From: Serratia ficaria
GTDB lineage: Bacteria > Pseudomonadota > Gammaproteobacteria > Enterobacterales > Enterobacteriaceae
Length of the DNA: 64,000 nt
Reading direction: 5' to 3'
Assembly: GCF_900187015.1 (NCBI RefSeq)
Contig: NZ_LT906479.1
Span: forward strand, 1,240,001-1,304,000
Within the stretch, counting starts at the first letter, position 1; every line of letters begins with the position of its first letter. The position numbers and the translations under genes are program-made. Below are positions 54,971 through 62,794 of the stretch, in pieces. Under the pieces are notes generated by a model, which made no database searches, was not told the DNA's origin, and saw only the letters and a list, made by a program, of their open reading frames with translations.

Positions 54971-55350
54971 ATTATTATTGATTGTTATATGCATGCTGAT
55001 TTGTCGGTTTTTTTTAGTCGTAAATATAAATAAGATGTTATGCTAGTTAATCATTCAACAAGAAATGGAAAGGGTTTATAACACCTATATTTTGCAAAAA
55101 TAATCACATAGCGACAGAATAGCACCAAAAACTAGTATTAAGCATAACAAACCCACATGAGTGGAATTCTATTTTGCTATCTATAATACTTCAACGATGG
55201 GGGACCGATTTCCTTATGCACTGGATATAAGTGCCCGCATGTATCATGATACTGGCTAACTACCTTTTCGTTATACTGATGTGAAAATGGCTAGACTTAC
55301 CGTGAAGCCGTGCTGCTGTAGTACGCATAACGGAATGGCGAAGTTAGGAC
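54971..55350. other. AT-rich stretch between the peptidase cassette and the insertion sequence
   Basis: About 380 bases without a gene I can support. A 21-codon frame at 55286 is too short to judge. No terminator hairpin with a U-run is obvious. A copy of the dispersed GAGTTTT...CATAAAAAA motif begins at 55351. Confidence 0.45.
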
Positions 55351-55388
55351 GAGTTTTCGGAGGCCATAAAAAATCTATGGTCACCCCC

Positions 55389-55648
55389 GTTTTTGCAACA
55401 CCGATTTTGATTTATGATGGGCTTGCGTAAATCTATACGGCGTCTGATGGGTAACACTGCGTTACCCGCGCCACGATGAAGTCCGCACCTGCTGAACCTG
55501 AAAAGGGTCCCGGCTTCAAAGAGCCATTTTTTATGTCAGGTTCATCAGCAGGTCGCTGTGCCGTTCATGTCATCATCATCAGTCGTCGCAAAACCAGGTC
55601 GTAACTGGGTTATCCAAAGCGCTGACAGCGGCTAACTGTCGGCGCTTT
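55389..55648. ncRNA. Candidate bridge-RNA region of the IS
   Basis: This non-coding segment lies between the left repeat and the transposase 3' end. AGCGCTGACAG-CGGCTAA-CTGTCGGCGCT followed by TTTT (about 55618-55650) is a terminator-like hairpin read rightward. Several internal stems are possible (for example CACCTGCTGAACCTGA with TCAGGTTCATCAGCAGG near 55487-55552). Strand and ends of the RNA are not settled. Confidence 0.4.
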
Positions 55649-56653
55649 TTATTGGCTAAATACGGTGCGATGCGCCGTCACCGCCCAGGCTATCCGTGCC
55701 AGCTTGTTCGCCAGTCCACAGGCCACCACATTCGAGTGATGCCGTGTCAACTGGACCTTCACCCATTCAGCCAGACGCCCCGGGTGATGTTCAAGTCGCT
55801 GCATAAAGGCCCGCGCACATTGAACCAGCAGGCGGCGCAGATTTTTATCTCCCCGCTTGCTGATGCCCATCAGCGTATTTTTCCCGCCGGTGCTGTATTG
55901 CCGCGGGACCAATCCCGTCGATGCCGCAAAGTCCCGGCTGCCGACATAGTTTTTCCCGTCGCCCAGCTTTGTGGCCAGCAGGCTGGCGGTTATCATGCCG
56001 ACACCGGGGATGGTCAGCAGACGCTGCGTAGCCTCGTCATCCGCCATATGCGTTTTTAACTCTTGTTCGAGTCCCTCAACCTGCTCGCTGAGATAGGTGT
56101 AATGTTGCTGGAGGCGCATAAGCAGCCGGGTTAAATAAGGCGGGAGTGAATGCTCTTCAAGTACCGCAGCCAGGCGTCGGATAACGGCCGTTCCTCGCGG
56201 CATGCTGATGCCAAACTCAAGCAGAAAGGCGTGCATCTGATTGGTGGTTTTGACCCGTTCTCTGACAAGAGGATCCCGGACGCGATGCAGCGCCGCCATC
56301 GCCTGTTGGTCTTCGGTTCTCGGCGTCACGAAGCGCATAGAGGGGCGTGAAGCGGCTTCGCAGATGGCTTCAGCGTCGATGAAGTCGTTCTTGTTGCTCT
56401 TGACGAATGGCCGGACAAACTGGGGCGAGATGAGTTTAACCTGATGGCCGAGCTGAGTGATATGGCGCGCCATAAAGTGAGCGCCGGCGCAGGACTCCAT
56501 GACGACGGTGGCTGTGCTGCAGGTGGAAAGAAAAGCGGTGAGCTGGGTACGGGAAAACTTCTTGCGCAACAGAGCGTGGCCGTTTTTATCCTGAGCGTGG
56601 ACATGGAAGGTATGCTTGCCGAGGTCGATACCGATAAGTGTGATGTTTTGCAT
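55649..56653 (-). CDS. IS110/IS1111-type transposase (DEDD)
   Basis: A 334-aa recombinase: the N-terminal RuvC-like DEDD domain begins ITLIGIDLGKHTFHVHAQDK with the first Asp, and includes VMESCAGAHFMARHI and KSNKNDFIDAEAICEA. The C-terminal Tnp20 domain has LLTIPGVGMITASLLATKLG and the serine region FAASTGLVPRQYSTGGK. Start at 56653 after AAGGGG; the open frame upstream crosses the terminal repeat. Confidence 0.93.
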   Translation of the reverse strand: MQNITLIGIDLGKHTFHVHAQDKNGHALLRKKFSRTQLTAFLSTCSTATVVMESCAGAHFMARHITQLGHQVKLISPQFVRPFVKSNKNDFIDAEAICEAASRPSMRFVTPRTEDQQAMAALHRVRDPLVRERVKTTNQMHAFLLEFGISMPRGTAVIRRLAAVLEEHSLPPYLTRLLMRLQQHYTYLSEQVEGLEQELKTHMADDEATQRLLTIPGVGMITASLLATKLGDGKNYVGSRDFAASTGLVPRQYSTGGKNTLMGISKRGDKNLRRLLVQCARAFMQRLEHHPGRLAEWVKVQLTRHHSNVVACGLANKLARIAWAVTAHRTVFSQ

Positions 56654-56724
56654 GATGATCCCCTTCGAAAAGAAAAACACCCTGCCAGCGTACCGCTCAC
56701 AGGGTGGGGGTGACCATCTCATTA

Positions 56725-57160
56725 GGGACGAGTTCTTACGTGTAGTTGCGCTGGTGGGTTGTCAAAGAGTTTTGCGAGTCCATAAAAAAGCATTTTAGGT
56801 AGCGTATAAAACTTGGGTGAGAACCTCACAAAACCTGACTTTTCACTTTAGTTGTTCGCGATCCAAGATGAGGGGGACGGAGGGGTAACTCGTCTTTTTT
56901 ATGGGGTCCGAAAACTCACGCCTCATCCGACTGGACGCAATAAAACCATCCTAAGATTGCCCTAAGGCCATACTACGTTCGGTACGCCCCAAAACGCTCT
57001 TTCTAAAATACTTACCCCATGAGTACAGCAAGATTACAGCAAGGTTTTTGGGGGAGGGGCAAGAGTGCAAAAATGCATGACGGTAAGGTTACGGTAAGGG
57101 GATGGAGCATGTTAAAGGTTCTACCATCGTCACTGGTACTAATCGGGCTAAGGAGTTGAT
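56725..57160. other. Non-coding region right of the IS, with motif copies and 11-bp-spaced repeats
   Basis: No gene is seen. Dispersed-motif copies lie at 56767-56789 and, inverted, at 56895-56917. TACAGCAAG at 57024-57032 and 57035-57043, and ACGGTAAG at 57080-57087 and 57091-57098, form two pairs each spaced 11 bp apart (consensus ACRGYAAG). Helical spacing next to excisionase genes suggests binding sites for Xis or a similar protein. Confidence 0.55.
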
Positions 57161-57418
57161 ATGGGCGAGATGCAAATAATTCAATTAGTGCCCAATAAGT
57201 GGGTATCTGAATCAATTTTAATGTCCATCACCGGTCTGAAGAAAAACACAATCAAAACGGCGTGAGAGCAGTCTTGGATGGAGGGGCGAGAATATAAGCA
57301 TCTATCTCCCGACGGATACCCAAGGAGCAACAGCATGTGTTTTTACAATCGAGAGGCCATTGATAGGTGGATTGAGGGGTTACCTACCGCAATTCCTAGG
57401 CGAGAAAAGCATATGTGA
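57161..57418 (+). pseudogene. Excisionase-like gene with an internal stop
   Basis: The frame from the ATG at 57161 reads IIQLVPNKWVSESILMSITG, hits TGA at 57263-57265 (codon 35), and continues with SWMEGREYKHLSPDG and FYNREAIDRWIEG to a stop at 57416-57418. It aligns along its length with the intact paralogue at 57724-57978. AAGGAGT precedes the ATG. Reading through the stop is possible, but decay is simpler. Confidence 0.8.
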
Positions 57419-57723
57419 ACCCCGTGAACCAACATCTCTATGGACTGAACCAACATTTTTTCGTGTGTGTTGGTTCAGTCAAACCCAGGCGTGGTAAGGG
57501 CTAGATGCCCGTGAACCAACTGAACCAACTGAACTGACACATTTTCTGTATATATACACGTTTCGTGAGTTGGGCTACGGCTCATCTTCGATGCTTTTGG
57601 CATTTTGAGCTGGATCTCTTCGATGAAAAATGCGACAGGTATAGACGCTCCAAGAAGCCCCACGTGGTGAGCTTCAATAAGAGCAACGCATTATTCCTAT
57701 CACTAATGAATTGAGAGCCAGAT
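57419..57723. other. Region between the two excisionase copies
   Basis: No gene is seen in these 305 bases. The first part holds iteron cluster 2 (listed separately); the rest up to 57723 should hold the promoter of the intact excisionase gene. Confidence 0.5.
57425..57528. repeat. Iteron cluster 2, candidate second cis replication site
   Basis: TGAACCAA occurs at 57425-57432, 57446-57453, 57512-57519 and 57521-57528, with the inverse TTGGTTCA at 57470-57477. The octamer is the same as in the cluster after the DUF927 gene 14 kb away, and both have five copies. P4 likewise needs two sites (ori and crr) bound by its alpha protein. Confidence 0.7.
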
Positions 57724-57978
57724 ATGGATGAGAACCGCATATTTCAACTTGTACCAAACAAATGGGTTTCAGAGCAGTTACTGATGGCTTTGAGTGGTAT
57801 GAGCAAGCACATGATCCAGCATGCACGAAGAACCACATGGCTTGAGGGGCGCGAGTACCGACATGTAGCCCCTGACCTAAACCCAAAGATGAACAATCCC
57901 ATCATGTACAACAGAGAAGCGATAGACCAATGGATTGAGAGACAAAGACCGGCGATCCGCCGACGTATTACTAAGTAA
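57724..57978 (+). CDS. Excisionase-like protein
   Basis: An 84-aa basic protein: FQLVPNKWVSEQLLMALSGM, then WLEGREYRHVAPD and YNREAIDQWIERQRP, the layout of Xis proteins with a winged helix for DNA binding. Its place beside attR, with integrase at the other end, fits a directionality factor. It is the intact member of a tandem pair. Confidence 0.85.
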   Translation: MDENRIFQLVPNKWVSEQLLMALSGMSKHMIQHARRTTWLEGREYRHVAPDLNPKMNNPIMYNREAIDQWIERQRPAIRRRITK

Positions 57979-58057
57979 CAGTAAGAAACGAAAAGTAAGT
58001 TAGCACGCCAATTTATTTGGGTGTTTTCTAAGCGTAAACCAGGTGCGCAAAAACATA

Positions 58058-58077
58058 TGGGGGTACATTTGGGGGTA
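58058..58077 (+). promoter_or_regulatory. Integrase arm-type sites at the right end
   Basis: TGGGGGTA at 58058-58065 and 58070-58077, with the intervening CATT identical to the left-end pair. They lie about 75 bases inside attR. Confidence 0.6.
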
Positions 58078-58140
58078 TGTATTGATAATGAACTTAAAAA
58101 TATCAATTTATAATAGTTGTTTACATTCTTTTATCGACTC

Positions 58141-58215
58141 CTGTAGGGCCCCAACGTCTACTAAAGTCCGCTCATCCCCAGTAATCCTAGTATTCTCCAA
58201 GAATCTCGTTCTACC
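58141..58215 (+). repeat. Right attachment region (attR) of the argU element
   Basis: CTGTAGGGC (58141-58149) then CC and the 64-base block at 58152-58215 match the left end. Three single-base differences and the missing 17 bases suggest an old or chimeric junction. Backbone-like genes resume after this point. Confidence 0.82.
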
Positions 58216-58411
58216 CCTTTCATGATCCTATCTGTGATTATGTTTTTTTTTGCAGTGAATAAGAAAGAAAAAACCTTCCTCATCTTGGGTTGTGTCTTTA
58301 TGATTTCATCTGTCATAAATGCGGCCATCAGTATGAGCATACTTTGAGCAGAATGCAGGGTGAGGGTGGTTGTTAAGCAGAGTCTGAGTTGGCTCCAACA
58401 ACGAGAACAAT

Positions 58412-58510
58412 ATGAAAATTGGATACCTGTTTCCCGTCGCTATCATCGTAGCGGCTGTAGTGCTTCTGGCTTGGTTCATCATTGGTGGATATGCAATGCC
58501 CGGAAAGTAA
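58412..58510 (+). CDS. yoaK: YoaK-like small membrane protein
   Basis: A 32-aa single-helix peptide (MKIGYLFPVAIIVAAVVLLA, then WFIIGGYAMPGK). It matches my memory of E. coli YoaK, a 32-aa inner-membrane protein, at most positions, including WF.IGGYA.PG. A weak GAGAAC precedes the ATG. Function in E. coli is unknown. Confidence 0.78.
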   Translation: MKIGYLFPVAIIVAAVVLLAWFIIGGYAMPGK

Positions 58511-58668
58511 TTGTTAGTTCGATGCGTTTATCTACATGCTGAAGAAATAATCCGCCGTTGCAGCCTTGGCACCGCGCCGGGGCTTTTCGTTTTTGCCCGA
58601 TGTGCGGGCAATTGAGCCTTGGTTTATCCCGCCGCGTTAAAATAGGCCCAAATGCAAATTTGGAGCTC

Positions 58669-58815
58669 ATGGTGCGTAAATCAAGATTCTTGTTTGTGAC
58701 CTTACTCTGCCTGTGCGCCGCGGCGGCGCTCTACGTGCTGGCCTATCGGGCGCTGGGCCACTACCTCAGCGACGGCGAGAAAGCCTACCCCGATATCAGC
58801 ATTGAAATCCGCTAA
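58669..58815 (+). CDS. Small membrane protein (48 aa)
   Basis: One N-terminal membrane helix (FLFVTLLCLCAAAALYVLAY) and an acidic C-terminal tail (YLSDGEKAYPDISIEIR). TGGAG lies just before the ATG; GTG at 58672 is an alternative start. Base composition matches the Serratia backbone. Function unknown. Confidence 0.6.
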   Translation: MVRKSRFLFVTLLCLCAAAALYVLAYRALGHYLSDGEKAYPDISIEIR

Positions 58816-58942
58816 GGCCCGTCACTGCGTCAATGCCCGGATGGTCTCCTGCAGCCAGCGCGAGGCCTTTTGGCGCAGGTGGCGCGCGAGGGCGATTGGG
58901 TCGCCGCCAATTACACCACTCAACGGGCGCGCTGACGTTCGG

Positions 58943-59104
58943 CTACTTTTCTTTTGGCAGGAAATAATGCCCGCATTTAGGGCAGATCAGGGTGACATTC
59001 TGGCGTATCTTGCTGCGGCTCTGGGTAGAAACATAAGCGCACTGCGGGCAGGTGACCTTTACCGTTGAGGCGCTGAACATCTTGAAGGCATCGAAGATAG
59101 ACAT
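58943..59104 (-). CDS. Zinc-ribbon protein, YnfU-like
   Basis: A 53-aa protein with two CxxC knuckles (VTCPQCAYVSTQSRSK and LICPKCGHYFLPKEK), so a small zinc ribbon. It resembles the YnfU family of enterobacterial small zinc-binding proteins, whose role is not known. The gene is short and stands alone on this strand. Confidence 0.75.
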   Translation of the reverse strand: MSIFDAFKMFSASTVKVTCPQCAYVSTQSRSKIRQNVTLICPKCGHYFLPKEK

Positions 59105-59185
59105 ATCTTTTACCGGTGAGATGCGTGAACCCTCAGACTAGCACCTAATGCGGGTAATAGTTTATTTATCAATCATTTTTGCGAG

Positions 59186-59221
59186 GGCGCCGCGCAGCGC
59201 GCAAGATCTGCCCGCGCGGCG
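59186..59221. other. GC-rich hairpin upstream of the zinc-ribbon gene
   Basis: GCGCCGCGC and GCGCGGCGC form a 9-bp GC stem with an 18-base loop in an otherwise AT-rich gap (59105-59303). It has no U-run on either strand. A cold-stress-type leader for the zinc-ribbon gene is one possibility. Confidence 0.35.
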
Positions 59222-59303
59222 CGGCGGCGAAGAATGTCATATTTCCCATTCGGCGTTACATCTGCCGGAGCAAACTTACTCAGGGATGACAGTTCTATAC
59301 ATT

Positions 59304-59410
59304 GGGATTGGTACTGTAGCTCTACCCGATGATGTTGTGTGTTATCCATTCCCTGTAGTGCAGTACCCCATCCCTGTTAAGTTTATCCCGCCTTGTGCGG
59401 GATTTTTTTT
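59304..59410 (+). ncRNA. Candidate small RNA
   Basis: GGGAT-T-GGTACTG (59304-59316) pairs with CAGTACC-CC-ATCCC (59361-59374), a 12-bp stem with a small bulge. An intrinsic terminator follows (ATCCCGC-CTTGT-GCGGGAT plus eight T, 59385-59410). A TATACA -10 lies just before 59302. No open frame fits. The loop carries a GU-rich stretch (GATGATGTTGTGTGTTAT) suited to pairing. I cannot match it to a named RNA. Confidence 0.5.
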
Positions 59411-60473
59411 ATCTGCGCCTGGCGATGTTCAGATCGCCGAACATGATGTTGCGGGTGGTCGACAGCGCCAGAAAATCATGCGGGAACCCCAGTTCTATCG
59501 CGCTGAGGTTGTCCAGCCGCTGCCAGTGTTCTTCCGCCAGCCGCACCTCCAGCGCGCCGAGGTTGTCTTCCAGCTGCGGCAGCGTGCGGGCGCCGACGAT
59601 CGGCGCGGTGACCGCCGTATTGCGCAGCGTCCAGGCCAGCGCAACCTGCGAAGCGCTATAGCCGCTTTCGCGGGCGACATCGCCCACGGCGTCGGCGATG
59701 TCGAGGTTGTGCGCGGTCAGCGTTCCCTTGGTGCGCACAACTTCGCGTCGGGTGCCGGTTTCATCGCCCGTCGCCTGCAGATCCCGCCGGCGGTATTTTC
59801 CGCTCAATACCCCGCCCGCCAGCGGCGACCAGGGGATCACGCCCAGCCCCAGCTCCTGCGCCATCGGCATCAGTTCGCGCTCTACGGTGCGCTCCAGCAG
59901 GCTGTATTCGATCTGCAGGGCGATCAGCGGCGACCAGCCACGCAAATCCGCCAGCATCTGCATTCTCGATGCCTGCCAGGCGGGCAGGTCGGATACCGCC
60001 AGATACAGCACCTTGCCGGCCCGCACCAAATCGTCCATGGCGCGCATAATCTCCTCCACCGGCGTGGTGAAATCCCAGGCGTGCAGATAGAGCAGGTCGA
60101 TGTAATCGGTGTTCAGCCGCTGCAGGCTTTCCTCGACCGAGCGCACCATGCTCTTGCGGTGGTTGCCGCCGGAGTTCGGATTGTCGGGCTGCGTCGGCAG
60201 GGTGTATTTGGTGGCGATCACCAGCCGATCGCGGCGGCCGGCGGCGAACTCGCCGACAAAGCGCTCGGCGCTGCCTTCGGTATAGCGGTTGGCGGTATCG
60301 ATAAAATTGCCGCCGCGATCGACATAGGCGTCGAACAGGCGGCGGGCCTCGGCCTGCTCCGCCCCCCAACCCCAGTCGGCGCCGAAGGTCATGGTGCCGA
60401 GCGCCAGCGGCGAAACGCGCAGGCCTGAACGGCCCAGCAGGCGGTAACTGTCCAGCGATAAAGCGGTGTTCAT
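59409..60473 (-). CDS. Aldo/keto reductase
   Basis: A 354-aa NADP-dependent oxidoreductase of the AKR family. Catalytic-tetrad segments are NFIDTANRYTEG (Asp and Tyr) near residue 56, VIATKYT (Lys) near 84 and DLLYLHAWD (His) near 130; the cofactor site is the C-terminal TAPIVGARTLPQLEDNLGAL. The substrate is unknown. It is divergent from a LysR regulator, which probably controls it. Confidence 0.93.
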   Translation of the reverse strand: MNTALSLDSYRLLGRSGLRVSPLALGTMTFGADWGWGAEQAEARRLFDAYVDRGGNFIDTANRYTEGSAERFVGEFAAGRRDRLVIATKYTLPTQPDNPNSGGNHRKSMVRSVEESLQRLNTDYIDLLYLHAWDFTTPVEEIMRAMDDLVRAGKVLYLAVSDLPAWQASRMQMLADLRGWSPLIALQIEYSLLERTVERELMPMAQELGLGVIPWSPLAGGVLSGKYRRRDLQATGDETGTRREVVRTKGTLTAHNLDIADAVGDVARESGYSASQVALAWTLRNTAVTAPIVGARTLPQLEDNLGALEVRLAEEHWQRLDNLSAIELGFPHDFLALSTTRNIMFGDLNIARRR

Positions 60474-60570
60474 TGGCGTTCTCCTGTTGATGTCGATCTC
60501 AAGATAGTCCCGGCGGCCAGTTCACGGAATACGCTATAATCTTCATGAATTATTAAGGGAGCAGAGCATA

Positions 60571-61476
60571 ATGAGAGGCAGTGAGTTCGCCGAATTGCGC
60601 GCCTTTGCCGCCATTGTCGAACATGGCAGCTTCGCCCGCGCCGCCGCACAGCTGGGGATGTCCGCTTCTGCGCTGAGCCAGACGCTGCGCAATCTGGAAA
60701 GCCGCCTGGGGCTGCGCCTGTTGAACCGCACCACCCGCAGCGTGGCGCCCACCGAGGCCGGCGCGCAGATGTTGGCGCGCCTGCTGCCGGCCATCGCCGA
60801 AATCGATGCGGCGGTCGAGCAGGCGGTCAATCAGCGCCAGCAGCCCACCGGCCGGCTGCGGCTCAATGTCACCCGCGTCGCCGCGCTGCACTGTCTGGCG
60901 CCGATGATCGGGCCGTTTCATCGGCAATATCCGGACATCACCCTCGATCTCAACGTGGAGGACCGGCTGGTGGACATCGTCGCCGGCGGTTTCGACGCCG
61001 GCGTGCGCCTGCATGAAAAGCTGCCGAAAGACATGGTGGCGATCAAACTCGGCGGCGACCTGCGCATGCGGGTGGTGGCGTCGCCGGACTATCTGGCGCG
61101 TCACGGTCGGCCGCAAACGCCGCGCGAACTGCGCGATCATCGCTGTCTCAACTGCCGCTGGCCGACCAGCGGCACTCTGTACCGATGGGAATTTGAGCGC
61201 GACGGCGAAGCGCTGGAGGTGGCGGTGGCAGGGCCGGTGATTGTCGATGAGCCGGAAATCCTGGTGCAGGCGGCGCTGGACGGCGTCGGCATCGCCTATC
61301 TGTTTGAGCATCAGGTCGCCGCCGGGTTGGCCGAGGGGCGCCTGCTGCCGCTGCTGGAAGCCTGGTCGCCGCCGTTTCCCGGGTTCTATCTGTATTACCC
61401 CGCCAACCGTCAAATGCCGCGCCCGCTGCGCGCCTTTATCGATTTTGCCCGCCAGCAACAGCGGGCGGAGCCGTAG
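60571..61476 (+). CDS. LysR-family transcriptional regulator
   Basis: A 301-aa LTTR: N-terminal helix-turn-helix ([39 protein letters not shown]) and a periplasmic-binding-like effector domain from about residue 90. GGGAG precedes the ATG. The 97-base gap to the divergent aldo/keto reductase gene is the usual layout for a regulator and its target. Confidence 0.94.
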   Translation: MRGSEFAELRAFAAIVEHGSFARAAAQLGMSASALSQTLRNLESRLGLRLLNRTTRSVAPTEAGAQMLARLLPAIAEIDAAVEQAVNQRQQPTGRLRLNVTRVAALHCLAPMIGPFHRQYPDITLDLNVEDRLVDIVAGGFDAGVRLHEKLPKDMVAIKLGGDLRMRVVASPDYLARHGRPQTPRELRDHRCLNCRWPTSGTLYRWEFERDGEALEVAVAGPVIVDEPEILVQAALDGVGIAYLFEHQVAAGLAEGRLLPLLEAWSPPFPGFYLYYPANRQMPRPLRAFIDFARQQQRAEP

Positions 61477-61594
61477 CGCGGTTTTTTTGAATAACACCGT
61501 CAGTTAAATTTGGTATTCAGCCGCCGGCAGGTTGACTAGATTGGAGGTTCCATGGGCGCCGTCGGCGCCCTTATGCAGCTACCGGGGAGTTTCT

Positions 61595-62146
61595 ATGGCG
61601 AAGACAGCAGTTGTTTTTCATTCCGGCTACGGCCATACCGAACGTTTGGCGAAAGTGGTGGCGGAAGGCGCCGCAGCGGAACTGATCGCCATCGATCAGG
61701 AAGGCAATATCAGCGATGAAGCCTGGCAAAAACTGGATGAGGCCGACGCCATCATCTTTGGCTCGCCGACCTACATGGGGGGCCCGTCCTGGCAGTTCAA
61801 GAAATTTGCCGACGCCAGCTCCAAGGCGTGGTTCGGCCGCAAATGGCAGGATAAGGTGTTCGGCGGTTTCACCAACAGCGCCAGCCTGAACGGCGACAAA
61901 CAGGTGACGCTGATTGCATTGCAGACCCTGGCGTCGCAGCACGGCGGCCTATGGGTCAGCCTGGGGCTGTTGCCGGCCAATACCAAATCGGCGCAGCGTA
62001 CCGACGTCAATAACCTGGGCGGTTCGGTGGGCCTGCTGGTGCAAACGCCGGCCGACGCCGGGGTGGACGAAATGCTGTCTGGCGATCTGGATACCGCCAG
62101 GCTTTATGGCCAGCGCGTTGCGGGTTTCGCCGCCAAGCTGGCGTGA
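61595..62146 (+). CDS. Flavodoxin-like (WrbA-type) NAD(P)H-quinone oxidoreductase
   Basis: A 183-aa flavoprotein: FMN phosphate loop VFHSGYGHTERLAKVVAEGA near residue 7, FGSPTYMGGPSWQFKKFAD near 67 and FTNSASLNGDKQVTL near 103. This is the WrbA/flavodoxin_2-like pattern, though shorter than E. coli WrbA. The ATG at 61595 follows GGGGAG; the frame upstream is not conserved. A role in quinone reduction under stress is the family expectation. Confidence 0.88.
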   Translation: MAKTAVVFHSGYGHTERLAKVVAEGAAAELIAIDQEGNISDEAWQKLDEADAIIFGSPTYMGGPSWQFKKFADASSKAWFGRKWQDKVFGGFTNSASLNGDKQVTLIALQTLASQHGGLWVSLGLLPANTKSAQRTDVNNLGGSVGLLVQTPADAGVDEMLSGDLDTARLYGQRVAGFAAKLA

Positions 62147-62234
62147 TGCCGCTCCCCTCATCCGCCGCGATGGGGGGAATATTCCCAGAGGTTTTCCTCG
62201 CCCGGGCCTCCCGCCGTTCATTTTTTCTGCACAA

Positions 62235-62323
62235 TTGGCGCGTATATTGCGATGTGTTATTAGCCCGCTTGGGCTAACACTGCATTTCGTACGAATATTC
62301 CCGGTTCCTAGACCGGGTTTTTT
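62235..62323 (+). ncRNA. Candidate small RNA 1 in the 62-kb gap
   Basis: TATATT near 62242 could be a -10. TTAGCCC-GCTT-GGGCTAA (62259-62276) is a perfect hairpin, followed by the terminator CCCGG-TTCCTAGA-CCGGG and TTTTTT (62300-62323). The 5' end is a guess. Confidence 0.35.
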
Positions 62324-62329
62324 GTTGCT

Positions 62330-62447
62330 AAGGTTCACTTAAGCCTTTATCGATACACTGAACGGCAGCACAGACATGCAATGGCTGTGTCGTCACTGTC
62401 AATTTGCTGTTGTTCAAGCAAGCCCGCTCCGTGCGGGCTTTTTTTGC
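62330..62447 (+). ncRNA. Candidate small RNA 2 in the 62-kb gap
   Basis: CACAG-ACATGCAATGG-CTGTG forms a stem near 62369-62389, followed by a strong terminator AGCCCGC-TCCGT-GCGGGCT and seven T (62421-62445). It may be an independent RNA or readthrough of the first. Confidence 0.3.
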
Positions 62448-62794
62448 TTCCAATTGCGCTGGCGAGTCAGTTGCAGGAAAATAATAGCCGGCAACCCGAT
62501 CAAAACCATAAAGATTAATAACCATTTATTTTTTGTTGTTATTATCTTTGCGCAGGTGCGCCGTCGTTTACGCTATGCTGTCAGAGAAGCTAACCGTATT
62601 TTCCGTTATGAGGCTGCGGGTTAAACTTGGGGCGTTATGGCGTAAGAAGATTCCGTTAAATAAAGGTTAATACGTTTTATTATTGATTTGTCTGGCTTTT
62701 TTGGTTGAAATCTGGATTGTTCATCCCCTCATGATGCCGGGCGAGAGAGTATGCATATTATTATTCTGGTTATTATCAATATATGGGCACGGCG

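Larger units (their letters stand above)
55370..56724 (-). mobile_element. IS110-family (IS1111-type) insertion sequence
   Basis: The transposase gene is enclosed by perfect 12-bp subterminal inverted repeats, ATGGTCACCCCC at 55377-55388 and GGGGGTGACCAT at 56706-56717. Exact tips are uncertain because IS1111-type repeats lie a few bases in from the ends and no target duplication is made. About 260 bases of non-coding sequence lie on the transposase 3' side, where IS1111-group elements are thought to encode their bridge RNA. A CATAAAAAA-type motif copy lies just outside each end. Confidence 0.82.
62147..62794. other. Intergenic region with two terminators
   Basis: No protein gene is supported in these 648 bases. 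Two intrinsic terminators (62300-62323 and 62421-62445) each follow a short structured stretch and may end small RNAs. The part after 62450 is AT-rich and should hold the promoter of the diguanylate cyclase gene. Confidence 0.6.

Noticed and set aside
55180..55230. Search for a P2/P4-like cos site in the right-hand non-coding stretch
   Set aside because: No match to the P2/P4 cos sequence was found here or elsewhere in the element, so no packaging site is claimed.
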